Origin: CAYMRB01 sp964392615
GTDB lineage: Bacteria; Planctomycetota; UBA8108
Assembly (NCBI GenBank): GCA_964392615.1
Contig: CAYMRB010000266.1
Span: forward strand, 1-14,157
DNA length: 14,157 bases
Direction of reading: 5' to 3'
Shown here piece after piece: positions 8,088 to 14,157 of this stretch (its first letter is position 1; the number at the start of each line of letters is the position of its first letter). The notes beneath the pieces are model-generated. The model did no database searches. It was not told the origin of the DNA and was given only the letters and a program-made list of their open reading frames with translations. A program made the position numbers and the translations under genes.

Positions 8088-10757
8088 TTAGGGCCAGCCC
8101 TTGGCGAGACCCGTGACGACAGCGTCCGCGACCGGCCGCGACGCGCCGCGCAGCTTCGCGACGAGCTCGGCGAGCGTGTCCACCGGCTTGCCGCGCGCCC
8201 AGTGTTCGGCCACGCGACCGATAATCGCCATCAACGCGCTGTTGTCGCCGGCCGACCTGTCGCTCGCGACCGCGTCGAGGAAACCGACGTCGTGAATCGC
8301 CGCAGCACTCGTTGCCGCGTCGGGAATCCAGCGGTCATTCGCGTTGCGCGGGTCGACGAACGCGGTCGCGATCGACTGACCGGCGTCCTGGGACGACGGC
8401 ATGTCGGCGAGCGCCAGAAACGCGGCCAGCCGGACCTGCCCGTCGTCGTCGAGGAGCAGCCCCGAGCGGAGAATCGCCGCGGTCGACTCCGGCGTCGACG
8501 GCAGCACCTTCAGCGCTGCGCGGCGGACACCCGCGGATGCGTGCGCGAGCGCGCCGACCGTAGCCCGGAACGTGGGGGACGACGGTCCGCCGATCGCATC
8601 GAGCCCGTGCAGAGTCCACAGCGCGTGGATCGCGCCGACGTCGAGGCCGATCTCGTCGACCTTCGGCGTCGTGACGATCGCAGTCAGAGCCGGTACGACG
8701 TCCTTCTTGCCGCGCTCGACCAGCAGGCGCTGTGCGTGGAAGCGCCAGAGCTGATTGTCGTGGCGCAGCGTGGCGACGAGGGTCGCGGGCGACGCCCTGT
8801 CGAGTCGCAGCGGCGGCGGCAGCTTCGCTCCCTTCGGCGCGATGCGGTAGATGCGGCCGTGCACCTTATCGCGCAGCTCGGTCTCGTACGCGTTGCCGCG
8901 ACCCGTCTTGAAGCCGCGCGGCGTCGGGTTGTGTTGAACGATGTAGTTGTACCAGTCGATCATCCAGACTGCGCCGTCGGGGCCGACCTCGGCCACGATC
9001 GGCGCGGTCCACTCGTCGTCGCTCGCAGCGAGGTTCGAGGTGTTGCGCGTGAGCACGTCAGCGCCGACGCGCTCGATTTCGAACGTGCCGACGAGATGTC
9101 CCGTCGGGCCGGTGACGAATGCCGTGCGGTTCCAGTAGTACTTCGGAAACAGCCGCGCGGTGTAGACCGCGTGACCGGCGGCCGCGGTGTAGCAACCGTG
9201 GTGGTCGACCTGCCGCACGAGGTCGGTGATCGGATAGAACCGCGGGCTGATCGCGCACGTCTCGAGCCGCTGTGACGACCAGCCGCGAACGCGCTCGTAG
9301 TAGCGGTTCGAGATCGGCATGTAGACGCTCGGGTTGCGGTTGGCGGTCGACCCGAACAGGATTCCGTCCTCGGTGAATCCGACGCCCCACGAGTTGTTGT
9401 TCGTGTTGCGCAGGAACTCGAACTTCGAGCCGTCGGGGCGGAAGCGATAGAAACCGGTCGCGAAGCGGTGCTGCTCGCCGCCGATCGTGCCGCCATAGCC
9501 CGCGTAGCCGACGATGCCCCAGATCTGGTTGTCGAAGCCGTAGCGCATATTGCTCGGCCCCGCGTGCGTATCGCCGGTTGACCAGCCCGAGAACAGGACC
9601 TCGCGCACGTCGGCGCGGTCGTCGCCGTCGGTGTCCGCCAAGAACAGCGTTTGAGGAGCCTGGTGCACGATGAGGCCGCCGCGCGCGAAGCAGATGCTGG
9701 TCGGGATGCTCAGCTTGTCGGCGAACACCGTGAACTCATCGGCGCGGCCATCGCCGTCGGTGTCGGTGCAGATCTTGATCTGGTCGGATCCCTGACCCTG
9801 TGGCTTGATCGAGTTCGGGTAGTCCTTCGTCTCGGCGATCCACATTCGCCCGCGTTCATCCCACGCCATGCAGATCGGTTTGAAGATGTCGGGCTCCGAC
9901 GCGAAGAGCTGGAACTCGAAGCCGCGTGGGACGAGCAGATGCTTGCTCGATTCCTCGGGGCTCACCGGCAGCTGGACGCGGTCGACCGCGTCGGGCTTCG
10001 TGCGGTAGTTCGGCAGCTTCGCCTTGGTGTACTCGAACGGCTCGACGTCGGTGCGGCGACTGCCCAGCGCGATGCCGTCGTCGCCGCATGCCCAACGGAT
10101 GCCGCGCTCGACCAGCGCGTGAAACGCCGGCTGTGTGAACGTGCGCGAATCGTGGCCGTATGCGGTGTAGAAAATGCGCCCCTTGCCGTGCGTGCGGACC
10201 CACGTCCAGGGCTCGTCCCGATCGCCCTCCTTGCGAACCTGCAGCACCGTGCGGTTCTTCTCGTTGTGGTGCCGGTGGACGTAGGTCTCGTCCCACGTCT
10301 CGAACTCCCACAGGCCGCAGCAGACCGGGTGCTCGGGCTCGACGACGCGAGTCCGGAACACGCCGGTTCCGTGGCGATGGAACTGCGCGCCGACAAGGTC
10401 GATGTAGGGCTGCGATTGGATGAAGCAGTAGGACGCGCAGTGAAGCGGTATGAAGCCGCCGCCCCCCGCCACGTAGTCGAGCAGCGCCTTCTCGTGCTTC
10501 GGCTCGTACTTCGTCCAATTCGCGTAGATGATCAACCCGTCGTACTTCGCGAGGACCTCCGGGGCGAGATCGTCCAGGCGATCGGTGTACGTGACGTCGA
10601 TTCCGCGCGTCTCGAGAACGGGGATCAGCTCGGCCGATCGATCGCGCGGTCGGTGGTGTCCGTTGTCTCCGAGGAACAGGATCGAAAGATCGTCTGCGTT
10701 CGAGGTCCGGATCGACGCGACGATCAACACGAGAGCGAGCAGGCCACGCGATTTCAT
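8088..10757 (-). CDS. ThuA-domain PVC-type membrane-bound dehydrogenase, N-terminal half
   Basis: 889 residues ending at an in-frame TAA (8088-8090); the same frame continues as the HEAT/cytochrome half, about 1428 residues in all, which fits the larger members of this planctomycete family. The ATG at 10757 follows GAGGAA and starts a signal peptide (residues 1-21). Residues 24-230 are a ThuA-type glutamine-amidotransferase-like domain (GGGGFIPLHCASYCF, GKGRIFYTAYGHDSRTF). Residues 275-640 are a beta-propeller of the PVC dehydrogenase type: VPRGFEFQLFASEPDI, then an AWDERGRMWIAETKDYP segment and a calcium-loop-like DTDGDGRADEF at 332-342. Residues 640-889 are HEAT-like repeats. The family is thought to oxidise sugars or alcohols in the periplasm and pass electrons to its own heme c; the substrate is unknown. 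The break falls between HEAT repeats, so this half would lack the heme. A divergent ROK repressor probably controls it. Confidence 0.85.
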   Translation of the reverse strand: MKSRGLLALVLIVASIRTSNADDLSILFLGDNGHHRPRDRSAELIPVLETRGIDVTYTDRLDDLAPEVLAKYDGLIIYANWTKYEPKHEKALLDYVAGGGGFIPLHCASYCFIQSQPYIDLVGAQFHRHGTGVFRTRVVEPEHPVCCGLWEFETWDETYVHRHHNEKNRTVLQVRKEGDRDEPWTWVRTHGKGRIFYTAYGHDSRTFTQPAFHALVERGIRWACGDDGIALGSRRTDVEPFEYTKAKLPNYRTKPDAVDRVQLPVSPEESSKHLLVPRGFEFQLFASEPDIFKPICMAWDERGRMWIAETKDYPNSIKPQGQGSDQIKICTDTDGDGRADEFTVFADKLSIPTSICFARGGLIVHQAPQTLFLADTDGDDRADVREVLFSGWSTGDTHAGPSNMRYGFDNQIWGIVGYAGYGGTIGGEQHRFATGFYRFRPDGSKFEFLRNTNNNSWGVGFTEDGILFGSTANRNPSVYMPISNRYYERVRGWSSQRLETCAISPRFYPITDLVRQVDHHGCYTAAAGHAVYTARLFPKYYWNRTAFVTGPTGHLVGTFEIERVGADVLTRNTSNLAASDDEWTAPIVAEVGPDGAVWMIDWYNYIVQHNPTPRGFKTGRGNAYETELRDKVHGRIYRIAPKGAKLPPPLRLDRASPATLVATLRHDNQLWRFHAQRLLVERGKKDVVPALTAIVTTPKVDEIGLDVGAIHALWTLHGLDAIGGPSSPTFRATVGALAHASAGVRRAALKVLPSTPESTAAILRSGLLLDDDGQVRLAAFLALADMPSSQDAGQSIATAFVDPRNANDRWIPDAATSAAAIHDVGFLDAVASDRSAGDNSALMAIIGRVAEHWARGKPVDTLAELVAKLRGASRPVADAVVTGLAKGWP

Positions 10758-10780
10758 CGTGGAATTCCTCGTCGAGGGGA

Positions 10781-10803
10781 ACTTTCTTAACTTTCCTAAG
10801 GAA
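10781..10803. promoter_or_regulatory. Candidate ROK operator (AT-rich tandem element)
   Basis: In otherwise GC-rich DNA, ACTTTCTTAA (10781-10790) and ACTTTCCTAA (10790-10799) form two copies with a 9-bp period. CTTA and TAAG also make an inverted pair around a 7-bp centre. The element lies between the divergent dehydrogenase and ROK genes, just downstream of the predicted dehydrogenase start site. Blocks of C-T-T-T and T-A-A are common in ROK-family operators. Binding by this ROK protein is an inference. Confidence 0.5.
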
Positions 10804-10816
10804 GTGGTGGTATCGT
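10787..10816 (+). promoter_or_regulatory. Weak candidate promoter for the ROK gene
   Basis: TTAACT (10787-10792) and TATCGT (10811-10816) are 18 bp apart on the plus strand. The -35 box lies inside the AT-rich operator, which would allow autoregulation. Neither box is a strong match. Confidence 0.25.
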
Positions 10817-10840
10817 AGCCGGCCGCGATGGACGATGCAA
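10812..10840 (-). promoter_or_regulatory. Candidate promoter for the ThuA/dehydrogenase gene
   Basis: On the minus strand TTGCAT (complement of 10835-10840) and TACGAT (complement of 10812-10817) are 17 bp apart. The predicted start near 10805 gives a leader of about 48 nt before the ATG at 10757 and puts the AT-rich repeats at about +2 to +25, a position where a bound repressor blocks transcription. Confidence 0.45.
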
Positions 10841-10912
10841 CGGCCCGCTCGCTCCGCTTCGCCCGTCCCTGACGTCACACGAACAGTGGCGAGCTGCGCC
10901 GCCACGAACCGC

Positions 10913-12064
10913 ATGGACATTCAACCGCCGCTCCTGCGCCGCATGTCGGCGCGCCGTATTCTCGAGGTCCTGCAAGACCACGGCCCGTCGACGAGGGCCG
11001 ATATCACGCGCCGCTCGGGCATCAGCGCGCCGACGGTGTCGAAGGTCGTCGCGTCCCTGCTCGAGTCGAGTCTGCTGGAAGAGGGCGACGTCCCCGCGGG
11101 CACGTTCGGCAGGCCGGCGCGTCTCCTGCAGCTCGCGTCGCGATCCGCGCGCGTCCTGGGTGTCGTGCTCGACGTGCCGACGTGTCACGTCGTCGACGTC
11201 GGACTGGATGGCGCGCTCGACGAACGACGGTCGCGGGAGTTCGTCACGCCGCGGACGTATCGCGGTCTCATCGACGCCGTCGTGCGACACGTCGACGTCG
11301 TCTGCGATGACGGCGTGTCACGACTCGGAGTCGGCATCTGCACGCCAGGGTTGATCCATGTCGGTCGCCAGGAAGTGCTGATGTCGCCGAACCTGCCGAT
11401 CACGAACGGCCGCTCCCCGGCGCGCGATCTGACTCGACGGCTCGGAGTCGAATCGGTGATGTGTCACGAGTCGCACGCGCTTTGTCTCGCCGAACGGGGC
11501 TTCGGCGGCGCGCGCGGTCTCGACGACTTCGCCATGCTCGACGTGTCGACGGGCCTCGGCCTCGGCGTGTTCAGCGGCGGGCAGTTTCTCGAGGGCAAGA
11601 GCGGCCTGGCCGGCGAGCTCGGCCACGTCACGTTCGACCCCGGTGGGCGCGCCTGCGGTTGCGGCAACCGCGGATGCCTCGAGACGCTCGCGACCGACAC
11701 CGCGTTCGCGACCGGCCTATCGGAGCGTCTCGGGCGTCGTGTCGATGTCGACGCCGCGATCGAGCTGGTCGCCGCAGGTCGCGCGACCGCCCGCGGAGAG
11801 CTCGATCGCGTGTGCGAGTACCTGGCGATCGCGATCGCCGCCGTGATCAATCTCTTCAACCCGTCGACGCTCTTCGTGCACGGCCGAGTGCTGGACGCGC
11901 GTGACGGCGTGTTCGACCTCGTGCGCGATCGAGCTCGCGAGTGCGCGTTGAAGCCGTCGTTCGACGATTGCTCGATTGTCCAGGCGCAGGGCAACAAGCG
12001 GCTCGGCGCGGTGGCGGGTATCGTCGAGCATCTGACGGACGCGCTGGGGCCGAAGCTGCGCTAA
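10913..12064 (+). CDS. ROK-family transcriptional repressor
   Basis: 383 residues from the ATG at 10913; an upstream in-frame ATG at 10835 would add 26 residues lacking family features and overlapping the divergent promoter, so the shorter start is preferred although neither has a clear Shine-Dalgarno. Residues 5-65 form a winged helix-turn-helix (ILEVLQDHGPSTRADITRRS, then SAPTVSKVVASLLE). The rest is a ROK sugar-kinase-like fold: a modified N-terminal phosphate loop (LDVPTCHVVDVG), a STGLGLGVFSGG loop, the sugar/zinc segment E235-L-G-H238, and the zinc motif C248-G-C250-GNRG-C255-LE. The usual NDAN catalytic segment reads HESH (185-188), with glutamate in place of the catalytic aspartate, so a regulator rather than a kinase is likely. 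ROK repressors release DNA on binding a sugar or sugar phosphate. It is divergent from the dehydrogenase gene and convergent with the damaged mutarotase gene. Confidence 0.9.
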   Translation: MDIQPPLLRRMSARRILEVLQDHGPSTRADITRRSGISAPTVSKVVASLLESSLLEEGDVPAGTFGRPARLLQLASRSARVLGVVLDVPTCHVVDVGLDGALDERRSREFVTPRTYRGLIDAVVRHVDVVCDDGVSRLGVGICTPGLIHVGRQEVLMSPNLPITNGRSPARDLTRRLGVESVMCHESHALCLAERGFGGARGLDDFAMLDVSTGLGLGVFSGGQFLEGKSGLAGELGHVTFDPGGRACGCGNRGCLETLATDTAFATGLSERLGRRVDVDAAIELVAAGRATARGELDRVCEYLAIAIAAVINLFNPSTLFVHGRVLDARDGVFDLVRDRARECALKPSFDDCSIVQAQGNKRLGAVAGIVEHLTDALGPKLR

Positions 12065-12082
12065 CCGCGGCCCGACCGCGGT
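12064..12082. terminator. Hairpin spanning two convergent stop codons
   Basis: ACCGCGG (12064-12070) and CCGCGGT (12076-12082) are perfect 7-bp GC-rich arms with a 5-base loop. The hairpin touches the last base of the ROK stop (12064) and of the mutarotase stop (12082), so it could serve both genes. No T-run follows on either strand, so intrinsic termination is uncertain. Confidence 0.4.
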
Positions 12083-12596
12083 CACGGCGCGTCTTCGACG
12101 CTGATGACGACACCGATCCGGTGCTCGGCATCCGGCGCCACCTCGACGACGTCGTCCATCGCGTTCGTCGTCTCGACGCAGAGCCTCTCGAGGTACTCGT
12201 CGTCGCCGCAATCGGTCATGCGCCGCGCCTTCTCGATCCACGGATTCCACACCACCGTCGAGCGGCTGCCGGTCTTGACGATGCGGATCGCTCGGGACAG
12301 GCTCGGGTCCACGATGACGCAATCGTCGGGCGTATCGAGGTAGATCCAGTCGACCTCGGAATCGATCGTCACGTCGCCGACCTGCGTCTTGCGTGATCCG
12401 GGTTCGAGCTGGTCGACATACGGTCGGCTGTCCAGGCCGAGCACGCGAGAACTTGACCGCCGTGCAGCGACACGGTCGCGTCTCCCTGGTCGGTCGAGAT
12501 GACCGCCTCGATGAGGCCGCCGGCGCCGCGTTCGAACCGCAGTCGCGCGTCGAGACCGAACACATCGTCGAGCCGGGAGAGGTCGTCGTTCGTCAC
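12082..12596 (-). pseudogene. D-hexose-6-phosphate mutarotase gene with internal deletion
   Basis: Two pieces of one aldose 1-epimerase-like gene (YeaD type) lie in different frames. The N-terminal piece starts at GTG 12596, eight bases after GGAG, and reads 50 recognisable residues (LDARLRFERGAGGLIEAVIS, ending LHGGQVL). The C-terminal piece, from about 12444 to the TGA at 12082-12084, gives 120 residues with hallmark segments: GLDSRPYVDQL, VDWIYLDTPDDCVIVDP, GSRSTVVWNPWIEKARRM and ERLCVETTNA, the last containing the conserved glutamate. Family members are usually about 280-300 residues, so roughly 120-130 central residues, including the active-site histidines, are missing and the junction near 12444-12458 changes frame. 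Translation from the GTG would give a 75-residue product. The enzyme interconverts anomers of glucose 6-phosphate and related sugars. It follows asnS after 36 bp, probably in the same transcript. Confidence 0.8.
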
Positions 12597-12632
12597 GTCT
12601 CTCGCTCCGTCGGAAGCCCGCGTCGGTCGGCG

Positions 12633-14033
12633 TCAGAACTCCGCATTGCCCGGCGTCCGCGGGAACGGGATCACGTCGCGAACGTTCTGCATGCCGGTCG
12701 CGTACATGATCGCGCGCTCGAATCCGAGGCCGAAGCCGGCGTGCGCCACCGTGCCGTAGCGGCGCAGGTCGCGGTACCACCAGTACGTGTCGGGATCGAG
12801 TCCGTCTTCGACGAGTCGCGCGTCGAGCACATCGAGTCGCTCCTCGCGCTGCGACCCGCCGATGACTTCGCCGATGCCCGGCGCGAGCACGTCCATCGCG
12901 GCGACGGTCTTCTCGTCGTCGTTCAGACGCATGTAGAACGCCTTGATCTCCTTGGGGTAGTTCAGGACGATCACGGGCCGTCCGACGTACTCCTCGGTCA
13001 GATAGCGCTCGTGCTCGGTCTGCAGGTCGCAGCCCCAATCGGTCGGGAACTCGAACTTCTTGCCCGATTTCTTCAGGGCCTCGATCGCGTCGGTGTAGTC
13101 CAGCCGCTCGAACTTCGACTCGACGAACTCCTCGAGCCGAGCGACGACGCCCTTCTGAATGCGCAGGTCGAAGAACGCCATGTCGTCCGCGCGCTCTTCC
13201 AGCACCGTGCGATAGATCGACTTGAGGAAATCCTCGGCGAGGTCCGCGTCGGCGGTTAGATCGGCGAACGCGATCTCCGGCTCGATCATCCAGAACTCGG
13301 CGAGATGGCGTGGCGTGTTGGAGTTCTCGGCGCGGAACGTCGGCCCGAACGTGTAGACCTTCGTCATCGACAGACAGTACGTCTCGACGTCGAGCTGCCC
13401 GGACACGGTCAGGAACGACTCGCGACCGAAGAAGTCCTCCGCGAAGTCGATCGCTCCGTCCTCGCCGCGGGGCGGGTTCGCCGCGTCGAGCGTAGACACG
13501 CGGAACATCTCGCCGGCGCCTTCGCAGTCCGAAGCGGTGATGATCGGCGTGTGGATCCAGAAGAATCCGTTGTCGTGGAAGTAGCGGTGGATCGCTTGCG
13601 ACAGGCAGTGACGCACGCGGGCCACCGCCCCGATCGTGTTCGTCCGCGGCCGCAGATGGGCGATCTCGCGCAGCTTCTCGAAGCTGATGCGGCCCTTCGC
13701 GACCGGGTACGTGCGGGGATCCTCGACCCAGCCGACAACGCGAACCTCAGCGGCCTGAACCTCGAACTTCTGCTTGCCGCCCTGCGACTCGGCGAGCTCG
13801 CCGTCGACCTCGATCGAACACCCGGTCTCGAGGGCTTGGATCTCGTCGGCGTAGTTCGGCAGGTCGTTCTTCGCGATGATCTGCAGCGCGTCGAAGCACG
13901 AGCCATCGTGCAGGTGGATGAACGACAGGCCGGCCTTGGAGTCGCGGCGTGTTCGCACCCAGCCGCGAACGGTGATACGGCTTCCCGGGGCGACGCGGTC
14001 GTTCAGGCATTCGGCGACGGACGCGAGGGACAT
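12633..14033 (-). CDS. asnS: Asparaginyl-tRNA synthetase
   Basis: 466 residues, a normal length for bacterial AsnS. It charges tRNA-Asn with asparagine, using ATP, in the cytoplasm. The ATG at 14033 is chosen because AAGGAG lies 6 bases upstream; a longer frame to 14108 would run through the promoter. Residues 1-110 form the OB-fold anticodon-binding domain (ITVRGWVRTRRDSKAGLSFI). The class II catalytic core follows: motif 1 around LRPRTNTIGAVARVR with the PIIT strand, motif 2 FRAENSNTPRHLAEF at 233-247, and motif 3 GLGFER at 435-440 followed by DVIPFPRTPGNAEF at the C-terminus. FRAENSNTPRH and the PFPR ending point to AsnRS rather than AspRS. All core motifs look intact. The damaged mutarotase gene follows 36 bp downstream. 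Confidence 0.97.
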   Translation of the reverse strand: MSLASVAECLNDRVAPGSRITVRGWVRTRRDSKAGLSFIHLHDGSCFDALQIIAKNDLPNYADEIQALETGCSIEVDGELAESQGGKQKFEVQAAEVRVVGWVEDPRTYPVAKGRISFEKLREIAHLRPRTNTIGAVARVRHCLSQAIHRYFHDNGFFWIHTPIITASDCEGAGEMFRVSTLDAANPPRGEDGAIDFAEDFFGRESFLTVSGQLDVETYCLSMTKVYTFGPTFRAENSNTPRHLAEFWMIEPEIAFADLTADADLAEDFLKSIYRTVLEERADDMAFFDLRIQKGVVARLEEFVESKFERLDYTDAIEALKKSGKKFEFPTDWGCDLQTEHERYLTEEYVGRPVIVLNYPKEIKAFYMRLNDDEKTVAAMDVLAPGIGEVIGGSQREERLDVLDARLVEDGLDPDTYWWYRDLRRYGTVAHAGFGLGFERAIMYATGMQNVRDVIPFPRTPGNAEF

Positions 14034-14079
14034 GCGATACTCCTTCGAAAGCGGCAGGCGAGATTCCAAGCCAGCGCGC

Positions 14080-14108
14080 AGGGTAGCAAGGGGCGGCTGG
14101 GCTCGCAA
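14080..14108 (-). promoter_or_regulatory. asnS: Candidate asnS promoter
   Basis: On the minus strand TTGCGA (complement of 14103-14108) and TACCCT (complement of 14080-14085) are exactly 17 bp apart, with TGC directly before the -10 box, as in extended -10 promoters. A start near 14073 gives a 40-nt leader. No T-box-like or other leader structure is apparent. Confidence 0.5.
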
Positions 14109-14136
14109 CCGCCTCGGAGAGGGGCGAGGGATGACG

Positions 14137-14157
14137 ATGAGCCGAGCTCCTTGCGTG
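14137..14157 (+). CDS. Possible start of a divergent gene (cut by window edge)
   Basis: GAGGG (14126-14130) precedes an ATG at 14137 by six bases, and seven codons (MSRAPCV) are open to the end of the window; another in-frame ATG lies at 14131. The length is far too short to assign a family, and the match may be chance in GC-rich DNA. Confidence 0.2.

Noticed and set aside
8202..9275. Plus-strand open frame opposite the dehydrogenase gene
   Set aside because: It is an antisense shadow of the clear ThuA/propeller/HEAT frame and has no recognisable domain.
10835..10912. Upstream ATG for the ROK gene at 10835
   Set aside because: The added 26 residues lack ROK features and overlap the -35 box of the divergent promoter; kept only as an alternative.
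12082..13038. A 318-codon minus-strand frame covering the mutarotase C-terminus and the asnS 3' part
   Set aside because: Only the last 120 codons are real mutarotase sequence; the rest is an off-frame reading of asnS on the same strand.
14060..14085. Possible third copy of the 29-bp repeat upstream of asnS
   Set aside because: Only an 8-base core (TTGGAATC on the minus strand) matches well, which is too little to separate from chance.

Overview
The window looks like chromosomal DNA from a high-GC planctomycete (Planctomycetota). The evidence is a ThuA / PVC-type dehydrogenase / HEAT / cytochrome c architecture, two secreted proteins opening with the same dockerin-like calcium-binding module, and traces of a sulfatase. 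Nothing is plasmid- or phage-like, and I see no tRNA, rRNA, CRISPR array or transposase.

Layout. 1-383 (+): a remnant of a sulfatase C-terminus, truncated at its 5' end and frameshifted near its end. 563-4924 (+): a secreted 1453-residue protein with a two-repeat dockerin-like module and two duplicated glycine-rich beta-repeat halves. 4991-5896 (-): a secreted von Willebrand A protein with a related dockerin-like module, convergent with the previous gene. 5897-6467: non-coding, containing one copy of a 29-bp repeat whose other copy is at 54-82. 6468-10757 (-): one long reading frame for a ThuA, beta-propeller dehydrogenase, HEAT and heme c protein, cut by a single in-frame TAA at 8088-8090. 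10758-10912: a divergent control region with a promoter and an AT-rich repeated operator. 10913-12064 (+): a ROK-family repressor. 12082-12596 (-): a D-hexose-6-phosphate mutarotase gene that has lost its middle and its frame. 12633-14033 (-): asnS (asparaginyl-tRNA synthetase), intact. From 14137 a divergent gene may start at the window edge.

How the genes may work together. The ROK repressor and the ThuA/dehydrogenase gene are divergently transcribed, with a repeated AT-rich element just downstream of the dehydrogenase promoter, so the repressor plausibly controls periplasmic sugar oxidation in response to a sugar ligand. The two dockerin-module proteins are probably exported or surface proteins; their pairing suggests related roles, but no function can be assigned. 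Three genes in 14 kb are damaged (sulfatase remnant, interrupted dehydrogenase, deleted mutarotase), all of carbohydrate-related families, while asnS, the ROK gene and both dockerin-module genes are open. This may reflect ongoing loss of a carbohydrate function; assembly errors are the main alternative and would need read data to exclude. I found no convincing previously undescribed multi-gene system. The most unusual items are the duplicated glycine-rich secreted protein, the nonsense-split dehydrogenase and the repressor/operator layout.
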